Source: an uncultured Chloroflexales bacterium
GTDB taxonomy: Bacteria; Chloroflexota; Chloroflexia; Chloroflexales; Chloroflexaceae
Direction: 5' to 3'
Length of the DNA stretch: 47,323 nt
Assembly: GCA_937925925.1 (NCBI GenBank)
Contig: CALANA010000051.1
Coordinates: 1 to 47,323, forward strand
A program made the position numbers and the translations under genes. Below, one piece after another: positions 18,778 to 27,203 of the stretch. Every line of letters begins with the position of its first letter. Position 1 is the first letter of the stretch. Below the pieces are notes generated by a model that saw only the letters and a list, made by a program, of their open reading frames with translations, did no database searches and was not told the origin of the DNA.

Positions 18778-21105
18778 ATGAGTGATCCTGAATCGCCACC
18801 AGACCCACACGACGATCTGACCTACTGTGACCGCGAACCGATTCACATCCTGGGGCATGCTCAATCCCATGGAGTGGTGCTGGTGTTGCAACTTCCAGAC
18901 TGTACCATCGTGCAGGTAAGCGATAATACCCTGGCTCTGCTGGGACAGCAGCCGGAGGAGCTATGGCAGCAATCGTTGGATTATATTCTCGCACCAGACC
19001 TGGTAGCATATCTCAAACAGTGCGCTCAACACGAGCATCTGAGTGAGAATCCACTCTACATTTTTACAATCAAAGTGTCTGGTTGTGAGCAGCTCTTTGA
19101 TGCGATTGCACATACGATTGATGGATTGCTGGTACTGGAACTAGAACCAGCACTGTTGGCAGACACAATTGCGCGTGTCGATCCTTATCGCACCCTGAAA
19201 ACGGCTCTACCCCGGCTCATGAGTACGTTGACGCTCACGCCTTTCTGCCAGAGTGTTGCAGAACATGTGCGCGCTCTCACGGGTTTTGATCGTGTGATGG
19301 TGTACCGGTTTCATCCCGACCAGAGTGGTGAGGTGATTGCTGAAGCACGGCATGATGATCTCGTAGCATACCTTGGTCTGCATTATCCTGCCTCAGATAT
19401 TCCGCAGCAGGCACGCGCACTCTATCTCCGTAACCGGTTGCGGTTGATCCCCGATGTAGCCGATACGCCCGCAACCATCGTGCCGATGCTGAATCCGGTC
19501 ACCGGTCGTCCCCTGGATATGAGCTTTGCCGTGTTGCGTAGCGTCTCTACCATGCATATTGAATATCTGATCAACATGGGTGTCAGGGCCTCGATGTCCA
19601 TTTCTTTGATCACCGACAATCAATTGTGGGGCTTGATCGTCTGCCATCATCAGTCGGGGCCAAAGTATGTTCCCTATGATATTCGCACCGCATGTGAGTT
19701 TTTAGGGCAGGTGGTCTCGGCCCTGATAGCGACGAAACACGAACATGAGGATTATGAGTATGCGCTGCAACTCAAGTCAAAAGTAGCCAGATTTGTGGAT
19801 CTCTTGAGTACCGGCGATAATGTGCTTGACAGCTTGACCAAGTTTTCGCCTGACCTGCTGGATGTGATGCAAGCCGATGGTGCAGCGATTTGCTTCAATG
19901 GCGAGTGTCGGTGCCTGGGGGTCACACCTGACACAGCCAGCATCCGCCAGCTTATCGCCTGGATTGCTACACAGAGCGATCAGGTGGTATTTGCCACGAA
20001 CGCACTGGCGCGTGATTATCCACCGGGTGAGCAGATGATCGCTGTGGCGAGCGGAGTGCTGGCCGTGGCTATCTCGCACACACGCTACGACTATGTACTG
20101 TGGTTTCGCCCCGAAGTGATCCAGACCGTCCACTGGGCCGGCGACCCGCACAAACCCTACGAAGTCGCCGATGATGGAGAGCGACTGTCGCCGCGCAAGT
20201 CGTTTGCGCTGTGGAAACAGGAAGTACGGGCCACGTCGCAGCCATGGCAACCCTGTGAAATCGAGGCGGCACACGAACTGCGCAATGCAATCATTGCGGT
20301 CGTATTGCGCAAAGCGGAAGAGTTGACTCGGCTCAACACTGAACTGGCCCGTAGTAATGCTGAGCTAGACTCATTTGCCTACATTGCCTCGCACGACTTA
20401 AAAGAGCCGTTGCGCGGTATTCACAATTATGCCAGCTTTTTGATTGAGGATTATGAAGACAAACTTGATGCCGAAGGGGTTGAGAAATTACATGCGCTAC
20501 AACGACTTACCCAACGCATGGATGCGTTGATTGAGTCGTTATTGCACTACTCCCGCGTGGGTCGGGTTGATCTTGCAATGCGCGAGACCGATCTCAACCA
20601 ACTGCTGGTCGAAGCATTAGAACTACTCAAGCCGCTGATCGATGAGGTGCAGGCCGAGATTCGCATTCCCCGCCCCTTGCCCACCATGTACTGTGATAGT
20701 GTGCGTGTGCGGGAGGTATTCCATAATTTAATAAGCAATGCCCTCAAGTATAACACCAGGGACAATCGGTGGGTCGAAATCGGGTATGATGATACCGGGA
20801 GTTATATCGACCGTCTGATGGCGCAGCAGGCTAGCATCCGCATTCCTCCGCTGAAGCAACCGGGCAGCGTCCCGATTGTACTGTATGTTCAGGATAATGG
20901 CATTGGCATTCGTGACAAACACTTTGAGGTCATCTTTCGTATTTTCCGGCGCTTGCATGGGCGGGATGCCTTTGGGGGTGGCACCGGGTCAGGCCTGACG
21001 ATCGCCAAAAAAATCATCGAGCGTCATAGCGGGCATATCTGGGTTGAGTCGACTTATGGTGAAGGATCGAAATTTTGCTTTACGTTGCAGCCCTGGGAAT
21101 CTTGA
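18778..21105 (+). CDS. Bacteriophytochrome sensor histidine kinase
   Basis: Red/far-red photoreceptor kinase of 775 aa with PAS-GAF-PHY-HisKA-HATPase order. Cys-17 in TYCDREPIHILGHAQSHG is in the position of the bilin-binding cysteine of BphP-type phytochromes, which suggests a biliverdin chromophore. The GAF domain (about 145-315) has PASDIP with Asp-207 and the conserved His-260 in STMHIEYL. The PHY domain has WFRPE (443-447) and the tongue motif PRKSFALW (472-479). The phospho-acceptor is His-539 in ASHDLKEPLRGI; the ATPase part has NLISNALKYN and GTGSGLTIAKKI. GGAG lies 10 bases before the ATG. It is followed after 6 bases by its likely response regulator. The usual IPG after CDREPIH is ILG here. 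Confidence 0.93.
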   Translation: MSDPESPPDPHDDLTYCDREPIHILGHAQSHGVVLVLQLPDCTIVQVSDNTLALLGQQPEELWQQSLDYILAPDLVAYLKQCAQHEHLSENPLYIFTIKVSGCEQLFDAIAHTIDGLLVLELEPALLADTIARVDPYRTLKTALPRLMSTLTLTPFCQSVAEHVRALTGFDRVMVYRFHPDQSGEVIAEARHDDLVAYLGLHYPASDIPQQARALYLRNRLRLIPDVADTPATIVPMLNPVTGRPLDMSFAVLRSVSTMHIEYLINMGVRASMSISLITDNQLWGLIVCHHQSGPKYVPYDIRTACEFLGQVVSALIATKHEHEDYEYALQLKSKVARFVDLLSTGDNVLDSLTKFSPDLLDVMQADGAAICFNGECRCLGVTPDTASIRQLIAWIATQSDQVVFATNALARDYPPGEQMIAVASGVLAVAISHTRYDYVLWFRPEVIQTVHWAGDPHKPYEVADDGERLSPRKSFALWKQEVRATSQPWQPCEIEAAHELRNAIIAVVLRKAEELTRLNTELARSNAELDSFAYIASHDLKEPLRGIHNYASFLIEDYEDKLDAEGVEKLHALQRLTQRMDALIESLLHYSRVGRVDLAMRETDLNQLLVEALELLKPLIDEVQAEIRIPRPLPTMYCDSVRVREVFHNLISNALKYNTRDNRWVEIGYDDTGSYIDRLMAQQASIRIPPLKQPGSVPIVLYVQDNGIGIRDKHFEVIFRIFRRLHGRDAFGGGTGSGLTIAKKIIERHSGHIWVESTYGEGSKFCFTLQPWES

Positions 21106-21111
21106 GAGTTG

Positions 21112-21558
21112 ATGCGAGAGGGAGTTGTGCAACCCATTCTGGTGATTGAAGATAGTGATGAAGACTATGAAGCCACGGTACGGGCATTTCGCAAATTACA
21201 GGTCGATCATCGCCTCATTCGTTGCGTTGATGGAGATGATGCCCTGAATTTTCTCTATACTCAGGATGCCCAGAACAATCCTGAGCGACTGTCACGTCCA
21301 GCGATTATCATCCTTGATCTGAATTTGCCAGATATCGACGGGCGTGAAGTGTTACGTCAGATTAAGACGGATACGAACTTGAAAGATATTCCGGTGATCA
21401 TCCTCACAACATCCAGTAACCCGCTCGACATTCAATCCTGCTACCAGGATGGAGCCAATACGTATATACAAAAACCCCTTAATTTACGGAATTTTTATCA
21501 CATGATTGATATACTATATACGTACTGGTTTAAAGTGACCAAATTACCAGAAATATGA
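21112..21558 (+). CDS. Single-domain response regulator, phytochrome-associated (RcpA/Rcp1 type)
   Basis: Receiver-only protein of 148 aa, probably phosphorylated by the phytochrome kinase just upstream. The acidic pocket VIEDSDEDYEA, the phospho-acceptor Asp in IILDLNLPDIDG, the switch Thr in ILTTSSN and the Lys in YIQKPLNL are all present. There is no DNA-binding output domain, as for the Rcp1-type regulators that partner phytochromes in cyanobacteria. The ATG at 21112 follows a TTG; GAGAG upstream is a weak ribosome binding site. The gap to the next gene is 8 bases, so it is in the same operon. Confidence 0.92.
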   Translation: MREGVVQPILVIEDSDEDYEATVRAFRKLQVDHRLIRCVDGDDALNFLYTQDAQNNPERLSRPAIIILDLNLPDIDGREVLRQIKTDTNLKDIPVIILTTSSNPLDIQSCYQDGANTYIQKPLNLRNFYHMIDILYTYWFKVTKLPEI

Positions 21559-21566
21559 TGTGAAAG

Positions 21567-24020
21567 ATGATAATAATGTGCTGTCAGCCGTATCATATTC
21601 TGATTATCGAAGATAATCCTGAAGATCGTATGCTTCTACGCCGCCGCTTACAAAGTGATCCGCACTATAGTTATATCATTACCGAGGCTGAATCGGCTGA
21701 ACAAGGCTTGAATCTCTGCCAGATCAATCTGCCCGATGGAATCTTGCTCGATTTTCAACTCCCCGATATGGATGGTCTGGAGTTTCTGGCTACGCTGCAT
21801 CGCATAGTCCCTGGTATGATTGTACCGGTCGTGATGCTGACGGGTCATGGAACGGAGGCTATCGCGGTGCAGGCACTCAAAGCAGGTGCCCAGGATTACC
21901 TTGTCAAAGAAAATATCACCACCGCGAGTCTCTCGTCGGCATTAGAACAGGCGCGGGAATACGTGGCAATTCATCGTCAATTGGAGCAACAGCGCAATGA
22001 GTTAGCCCAGACTAATATTGCGTTGTGCCAGGCACGCAATGATCTTGAGCGGCGGGTGGCCGAACGCACCCGCGAACTGGTCGCAACGGTTACGCACCTC
22101 CAGCGTGAAATTGCGGAGCGCAGACAGACTGAGCAGGCATTGCGGGCAAGTGAGGCCAAGTTACGTATGATCACGGCGCAGATGCCTTCGATTCTCTGGA
22201 CGACCGATACCGATTTGCGCGTTACATCAGTGTTTGGTGCCGGGGTGCCATGGCTTGATCAAACTGATAAACTCACGGAGCGCTTGATGGAGTGGTTTGG
22301 CACTGAGGGCACCGACCTGTCGGCGATTGATGCGCATCGGCGTGCGCTGTGCGGACAGGCCGATGGCTATGAGCATACCGTTCATGATCGCGTCTTTGAT
22401 GTGCGGGTCGAACCGCTCCGTGATCAACAGAACCAGATCATTGGCTGTCTGGGATTGGCGCTGGACATTACCGAGCGCAAAGTATCGGAGCAACGCCTGG
22501 CGTTTCAGGCCAACATACTGGCTCAGGTTCAGGATGCGATTATTGCCATAGATATGTCCGGGTATATCACCTATTGGAACCGGGGAGCCGAGCAGTTGTA
22601 TCGGGTGAGCCGGGCTGCGGCTATTGGTCAATCGTTCCGCAAGATTATCAAGTATCGCTGGCTAAAGCGTGCTGATCGCCAGGCCGCCTATAGTGCGCTG
22701 GCTCATGGCGGCGCATGGCATGGCGAGTTGATTCATCGGTGCAAAACGGGCGAGGCACGCCATGTTACGACCTCAGTAAGCGTGCTGTATGATGAACGGG
22801 GCGTGATGACAGGAATTCTCGGCGTTGTGCGTGATACGACCGAGCGTCAGCAATTAGAAGCACAATTGCGCCAGTCGCAGAAAATGGAAGCGGTTGGGCG
22901 TCTGGCGGGTGGTATTGCTCACGATTTCAACAACTTGCTCATGGTGATTATGAGCTATAGCGAACTGTTGCTCGAAGATATTGATCCACAGCATACCTGT
23001 CGGCATGATGTGGAGGAAATCCTGCACGCCACCCGGCGGGCAACGGCACTCACGCGGCAACTTCTGGCCTTTAGTCGCAAGCAGGTCTTGCAACCTGAGA
23101 CGATCAATTTGAATACCGTGGTGCATGATATTGATAAACTGCTACGCCGCTTGATCGGTGAGGATGTTACCTTACTCACTATCCTCGAACCGCAACTCCA
23201 CCCGGTCAAAGTTGATCCCGGTCAGATCGAGCAGGTGATTATGAATCTGGCGATCAATGCCCGTGATGCTATGCCCCAGGGTGGCACATTGACGATCAGG
23301 ACGGCTAATACTGATCTCGATTGGCGCGATCCTGATCGTCATATTCCTGTCCCGGCTGGCCCCTATGTGCTACTGGAGGTGCGTGATACCGGGATAGGCA
23401 TGGATGCCCAGACGCAAGCGCACCTGTTTGAGCCGTTCTTTACGACCAAAGAGCCGGGAAAGGGGACTGGATTAGGTCTGTCTACAGTTTATGGCATTGT
23501 CAAGCAGAGCCAGGGCAGCATCCATATTGAGAGCGCACCAGGACAGGGTACCACGGTGATGATCTATTTGCCCTGTACATCTGAAACAGTTGCAGTGCAT
23601 GCGCCGCACACACAGTCTACCGATCTGCCTCATGGTGCGGAAACTATTCTGCTGGTCGAAGATGAGCCAGCAGTACGCACTCTGATCCGCCAGGTACTCC
23701 AGGCCAGCGGCTATACTGTTCTGGAAGCCAGCTATGGCCCGGAGGCGTTATACATGGCCGAACACTATCAGCAGCCCATTCATCTGCTGCTGACCGATAT
23801 GGTGATGCCGGAGATGAATGGGCGGGAACTGGCTCGACAGTTAGCCCGCATTTGCCCGACGATGCGTGTTCTGTATATGTCTGGATATGCGGATAGTCAT
23901 CTCATATCGCACGATCTGTCCAGGTCAGGCGTTGCTTTTCTGCAAAAACCAATAACGCCTGACGTTCTAATTCGTCAGGTGCGAGCGCTTCTTGATGCGG
24001 AAGAGGGAAGAGATATATGA
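21567..24020 (+). CDS. Hybrid sensor kinase: REC-PAS-PAS-HisKA-HATPase-REC
   Basis: Cytoplasmic hybrid kinase of 817 aa without membrane segments. The N-terminal receiver (about 10-125) has ILIIEDNPED and phospho-acceptor Asp-62 in LLDFQLPDMDG. A coiled coil rich in Glu/Arg (about 130-195) and two PAS domains (about 195-305 and 310-430, each ending in DITER/DTTER) follow. The kinase has His-452 in GGIAHDFNNLL, NLAINARDAMP, DTGIGM and GKGTGLGLS. A second receiver ends the protein with Asp-744 in LLTDMVMPEMNG. It could relay phosphate from the phytochrome or its regulator. An ATG three codons downstream is an alternative start. Its stop overlaps the start of the M23 gene by 4 bases. Confidence 0.92.
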   Translation: MIIMCCQPYHILIIEDNPEDRMLLRRRLQSDPHYSYIITEAESAEQGLNLCQINLPDGILLDFQLPDMDGLEFLATLHRIVPGMIVPVVMLTGHGTEAIAVQALKAGAQDYLVKENITTASLSSALEQAREYVAIHRQLEQQRNELAQTNIALCQARNDLERRVAERTRELVATVTHLQREIAERRQTEQALRASEAKLRMITAQMPSILWTTDTDLRVTSVFGAGVPWLDQTDKLTERLMEWFGTEGTDLSAIDAHRRALCGQADGYEHTVHDRVFDVRVEPLRDQQNQIIGCLGLALDITERKVSEQRLAFQANILAQVQDAIIAIDMSGYITYWNRGAEQLYRVSRAAAIGQSFRKIIKYRWLKRADRQAAYSALAHGGAWHGELIHRCKTGEARHVTTSVSVLYDERGVMTGILGVVRDTTERQQLEAQLRQSQKMEAVGRLAGGIAHDFNNLLMVIMSYSELLLEDIDPQHTCRHDVEEILHATRRATALTRQLLAFSRKQVLQPETINLNTVVHDIDKLLRRLIGEDVTLLTILEPQLHPVKVDPGQIEQVIMNLAINARDAMPQGGTLTIRTANTDLDWRDPDRHIPVPAGPYVLLEVRDTGIGMDAQTQAHLFEPFFTTKEPGKGTGLGLSTVYGIVKQSQGSIHIESAPGQGTTVMIYLPCTSETVAVHAPHTQSTDLPHGAETILLVEDEPAVRTLIRQVLQASGYTVLEASYGPEALYMAEHYQQPIHLLLTDMVMPEMNGRELARQLARICPTMRVLYMSGYADSHLISHDLSRSGVAFLQKPITPDVLIRQVRALLDAEEGRDI

Positions 24021-25234
24021 TTCAATGCTATAATCATCGTCATCAATTATTGTTGTGCTTGCTGTGTCTGCTCCTGCTCGGCTTTGCATCCACATCTGTG
24101 TTGCACGCACAGGATGAGCCGCTGATCGGCACACCTTTTCGCGCCCACTACTGGCAAACCCAGGGCATACGGGTATTGGGGATGGTGCAATCGCCCCTGA
24201 TTGATCATCAGGGATACCCGGCCCAATATTTTGAGAAAGGCCGCCTGGAGGATCGGCGGCAGGTGACCGACGATCCGCTCTGGCGCATTGCCTATGGGCG
24301 GCTGACGGCCGAGTTGATGAAGCAGGCTCCTCACATGGCGGTGAACCAGACCAGTGTCACCTACGGTGATCTCTGGGAGTACACGAGCGATCGATATGTT
24401 GCTCCGCCCGGCTTCACCGGCGGAACATTGCCGGTTGAAGGAGGAGTGTTTATTCCCGCCGATAGCCAGCTAGGGGTTGCACCGGGCTATGTTGTGCCGC
24501 TCGTCTTCTGGGAATACATCAACCGTGGCGATCTCTTTGCCAACGGCTGGCTGTATGCGATTGGTCTGCCGCTCACGAATGCGTTTGAGGTGCGCGTTAC
24601 CCATGCTGGCGAGCAACGTATGATTACTATGCAGGCTTTCGAGCGTGCTGTGCTAACCTACAATCCGCACAACCCACCCGCCTGGCAGGTGGAACGCGGC
24701 AATATTGGTACCGATGCCTGGCTGGCTGCCGGGCAAACACCCCTGATGCACACGCCGCCAGCACCACGCTATATGTTTCCGATCATCAATACGACCTGCA
24801 GCTATGGCCCCGATCATCACACCTACCCGGCTACCGATATTTTCTGTCCGATCGGCAGCGAGTTTGTCGCCGTGACCGATGGCGTGGTTGACTTTGTCAG
24901 TCGGGTTGACGAGTGGGATCCGGCGACGAATCGCCCGGAGCAGCGCAGTGGCCTGGCGGTGGCGATTATTGGCGACGATGGCTGGCGCTACTATGGTTCG
25001 CATCTCTTGTCTGTCACCGACGGCATTGAACCCGGTGTGCGGGTCAGTGTCGGTCAGTCGCTCGGTCGGCTGGGGCGTAGCGGCAATGCGCGCAACACGC
25101 CGCCGCATGTACACTTTGGGATCTCGCGCCCGACCACGCCCGATGATTGGCAGGTGCGTCGGGGCGAAATCTGGCCCTACCAGTATCTGCGGGCCTGGGA
25201 GCGCGACGAGATGATGACGCCCCGACGTCCGTAG
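24017..25234 (+). CDS. Secreted M23 (LytM-type) peptidase with N-terminal repeat module
   Basis: Predicted exported metallopeptidase of 405 aa acting on the cell wall or another extracellular peptide. The signal segment runs to about 31 (ending LHA-QDE). Residues 40-240 hold the module QYFEKGRLEDRR ... MQAFERAVLTYNPHNPPAWQ ... RGNIGTDAW, shared with two other secreted proteins here. The M23 domain begins near 252: the HHTYPATD stretch supplies His-267/268 and Asp-274, and HVHF supplies His-364 and His-366, the zinc-site pattern of active family members. Its ATG overlaps the stop of the hybrid kinase (ATGA), which strongly suggests co-translation with a signalling protein. That link is unusual. 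Confidence 0.88.
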   Translation: MIQCYNHRHQLLLCLLCLLLLGFASTSVLHAQDEPLIGTPFRAHYWQTQGIRVLGMVQSPLIDHQGYPAQYFEKGRLEDRRQVTDDPLWRIAYGRLTAELMKQAPHMAVNQTSVTYGDLWEYTSDRYVAPPGFTGGTLPVEGGVFIPADSQLGVAPGYVVPLVFWEYINRGDLFANGWLYAIGLPLTNAFEVRVTHAGEQRMITMQAFERAVLTYNPHNPPAWQVERGNIGTDAWLAAGQTPLMHTPPAPRYMFPIINTTCSYGPDHHTYPATDIFCPIGSEFVAVTDGVVDFVSRVDEWDPATNRPEQRSGLAVAIIGDDGWRYYGSHLLSVTDGIEPGVRVSVGQSLGRLGRSGNARNTPPHVHFGISRPTTPDDWQVRRGEIWPYQYLRAWERDEMMTPRRP

Positions 25235-25258
25235 ATGCAACTGTGCGTTTTTAGGTAC

Positions 25259-25386
25259 CTGTTCCCATCTGGGGGTAAGCGCTGTCGTCAGTGTTCATTT
25301 TGCGCCCGGGCGCGCGGGCGTCCCGCCCGCCATCACGTACGTGCCTGGGCGCCCGGGCGGGCATGTGCACTTGAGGGTGAACACTG
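25259..25386. repeat. Family C element
   Basis: It runs from CTGTTCCCATCTGGGGGTAA to CACTTGAGGGTGAACACT. The middle is extremely GC-rich, with GGGCGCCCGGGC-type inverted repeats. It matches 29082-29217 in outline and 12782-12864 in inverse orientation. Confidence 0.7.
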
Positions 25387-25522
25387 ACGTTTTTAGACGG
25401 AGGGATGCGATAGGGAACAGGGGATAGATAGATGACCGTACAACCTGTAACCCACAGCTTGCGCCTTTGCACTAAAACAACGGGTCGTGGTACGACGGCG
25501 TGCGGCGGCGGTGGGTGGGGCT

Positions 25523-25628
25523 TCTATGTGCATCACGTTAAGCCTCCGGCTGGGAGTCTGGGTGCCTACGGCCCCCAGGAATCTTGCAACGGGTTTTAAG
25601 GGCGGCAGCCTGTAACTTGATGCGCATA
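25523..25628. repeat. Family F element, inverse orientation
   Basis: It runs from CTATGTGCATCACGTTAAGC to AACTTGATGCGCATA. The middle reads as the reverse complement of the copy at 9700-9804. Confidence 0.72.
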
Positions 25629-25772
25629 CGGTGGCGGTGGGTGGTTCCTACCGCAACAATCTGACACGTGAAAAGAACATACCCTGTCTCTGTCATGATG
25701 ATGATAGAGTAGACCGAGTACACAAATGGGAAAGCCGCATTGGTAAAGCATAACCAGAAAGGGTTTCGTTTC

Positions 25773-27203
25773 ATGACGATACAAATACAGCACACGCGCC
25801 TACCGAACAGCTTGCAGCGGCGCTGGTCGGTTCTTTGTCTGCTGCTCGTGGCGTTGCTCGTTGGTAGCATCGGCTACGTATCTGGCACATCTGCTGCCGA
25901 GTCTTCCGCCCCACCGGGTATGGTGCCAGTGATGATCGGTACATCGGTTCAGGGGCGCTCAATTGAAGGCTTGCGTATGGGCTGGGGGCCGCGCAAGGTG
26001 GTGATTACCGGTGCCATTCACGGCAGCGAGGGCAACACGGCGGTGCTGGTGCAAGAGTTAATTGCCCACTTTGCCACTATTCAACATCTGGTGCCACCTG
26101 ATGTCAGCCTCTACTTTCTGCCCGTACTCAACCCCGATGGCCTGGCGATCAATTCGCGCTACAACGCTCGCGGCGTTGATCTGAACCGCAACTGGGACAC
26201 CGACGATTGGCAACCTGATACGATGGATTCTGCGGGCCGGGTGCGCGGTGGCGGCGGCAGCGCGCCCTTCTCCGAACCCGAAACGGCGATGCTGGCGACC
26301 TGGCTGCTGGATCTGCGCGATCAATCGCCGTTTCCAGTCACCACCGTGTTTTATCACTCGCAATATCCGCCTAATGGCCTGGTGATGCACGGTTCGGTGG
26401 GCCTGAGTATCAGCCGTGCTTTTGCCGCTATCGTGCGCTATCCAGCTTCTGACAGTAGTACGGGCTTTGGGGCCTATCGCGTCACCGGAACCGCGCCAGC
26501 CTGGTGTGGGCGGCACCAGATCCGCTGCTTTGAGATCGAACTGCCGACACGGGCGAATGTCAGTCCAGCCAGTATGCTGCGCCATGCCGATGCCATCCTC
26601 AGTGTGCTGCTGTGGGAGCAAACCCAACCGGATCAGCGCTGCTTTCGCGAAACCGGTATGTGTATTGCTGGACGCCTGCGCAGCTTCTGGGAGCAAAATG
26701 GTGGCCTGGCAACTTTTGGTCTGCCGCTCACGCGCCAGCAGGCACTTGATGCGGCTAACCCTGGCTACCTGATGCAGTGGTTTGAACGCGCCCGCCTCGA
26801 GTTCCATCCCGACAATCCTGCTCCCGCCGATGTCAAACTGGGACGCATTGGCGTCGAGTATCTGGAGCAACAAGGACGCGACTGGTGGTTGTTTGAACGC
26901 AGTGCGCCCCAGGACGGATGTCTGTTCTTCCCCGAAACAGAGAAAAACATTTGTGGCCCGTTTCTGGCAACCTGGCAGGCGCATGGATTGCAGCTTGATG
27001 GCCGTTCCGGCATTACCTTTGCCGAGAGTCTGGCCCTGTCTGGCCTGCCCTTGAGCGATGCGCAGCCCGAAACCCTATCCGATGGACAGACCTATCTGGT
27101 GCAGTGGTTCGAGCGGGCGCGCTTTGAACTGCCGTTGGATCCGGCACCTACTGATCAGGCACAGATCAGTTTGCTGGGCACAAAAATGCAGGTGCGGGAA
27201 TGA
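25773..27203 (+). CDS. Secreted M14-type zinc carboxypeptidase with C-terminal repeat modules
   Basis: About 476 aa from the ATG at 25773, preferred to an upstream TTG because GAAAGGG lies before it and a signal anchor (about 18-43) follows. The M14 domain has HGSE with His-83 and Glu-86, NARGVDLNRNW at 131-141, His-195 in FYHSQYPP and Glu-254/256 in FEIELP, so the zinc ligands and general base are all present. This places it with DUF2817/murein-peptide amidase-type M14 proteins that trim peptidoglycan peptides, but the substrate is inferred. From about 278 there are two or three copies of a module: SFWEQNGGLATFGLPL, QWFERARLEFHP, LGRIGVEYLEQQG, then LATWQAHGL and QWFERARFELP. Its stop overlaps the photolyase start by 4 bases. 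Confidence 0.85.
   Translation: MTIQIQHTRLPNSLQRRWSVLCLLLVALLVGSIGYVSGTSAAESSAPPGMVPVMIGTSVQGRSIEGLRMGWGPRKVVITGAIHGSEGNTAVLVQELIAHFATIQHLVPPDVSLYFLPVLNPDGLAINSRYNARGVDLNRNWDTDDWQPDTMDSAGRVRGGGGSAPFSEPETAMLATWLLDLRDQSPFPVTTVFYHSQYPPNGLVMHGSVGLSISRAFAAIVRYPASDSSTGFGAYRVTGTAPAWCGRHQIRCFEIELPTRANVSPASMLRHADAILSVLLWEQTQPDQRCFRETGMCIAGRLRSFWEQNGGLATFGLPLTRQQALDAANPGYLMQWFERARLEFHPDNPAPADVKLGRIGVEYLEQQGRDWWLFERSAPQDGCLFFPETEKNICGPFLATWQAHGLQLDGRSGITFAESLALSGLPLSDAQPETLSDGQTYLVQWFERARFELPLDPAPTDQAQISLLGTKMQVRE

Larger units (their letters stand above)
25235..25772. other. Repeat spacer between M23 and M14 genes
   Basis: It contains a family C element (25259-25386) and a family F element (25523-25628). 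The rest shows nothing. The repeats break what would otherwise be one plus-strand operon. Confidence 0.65.
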
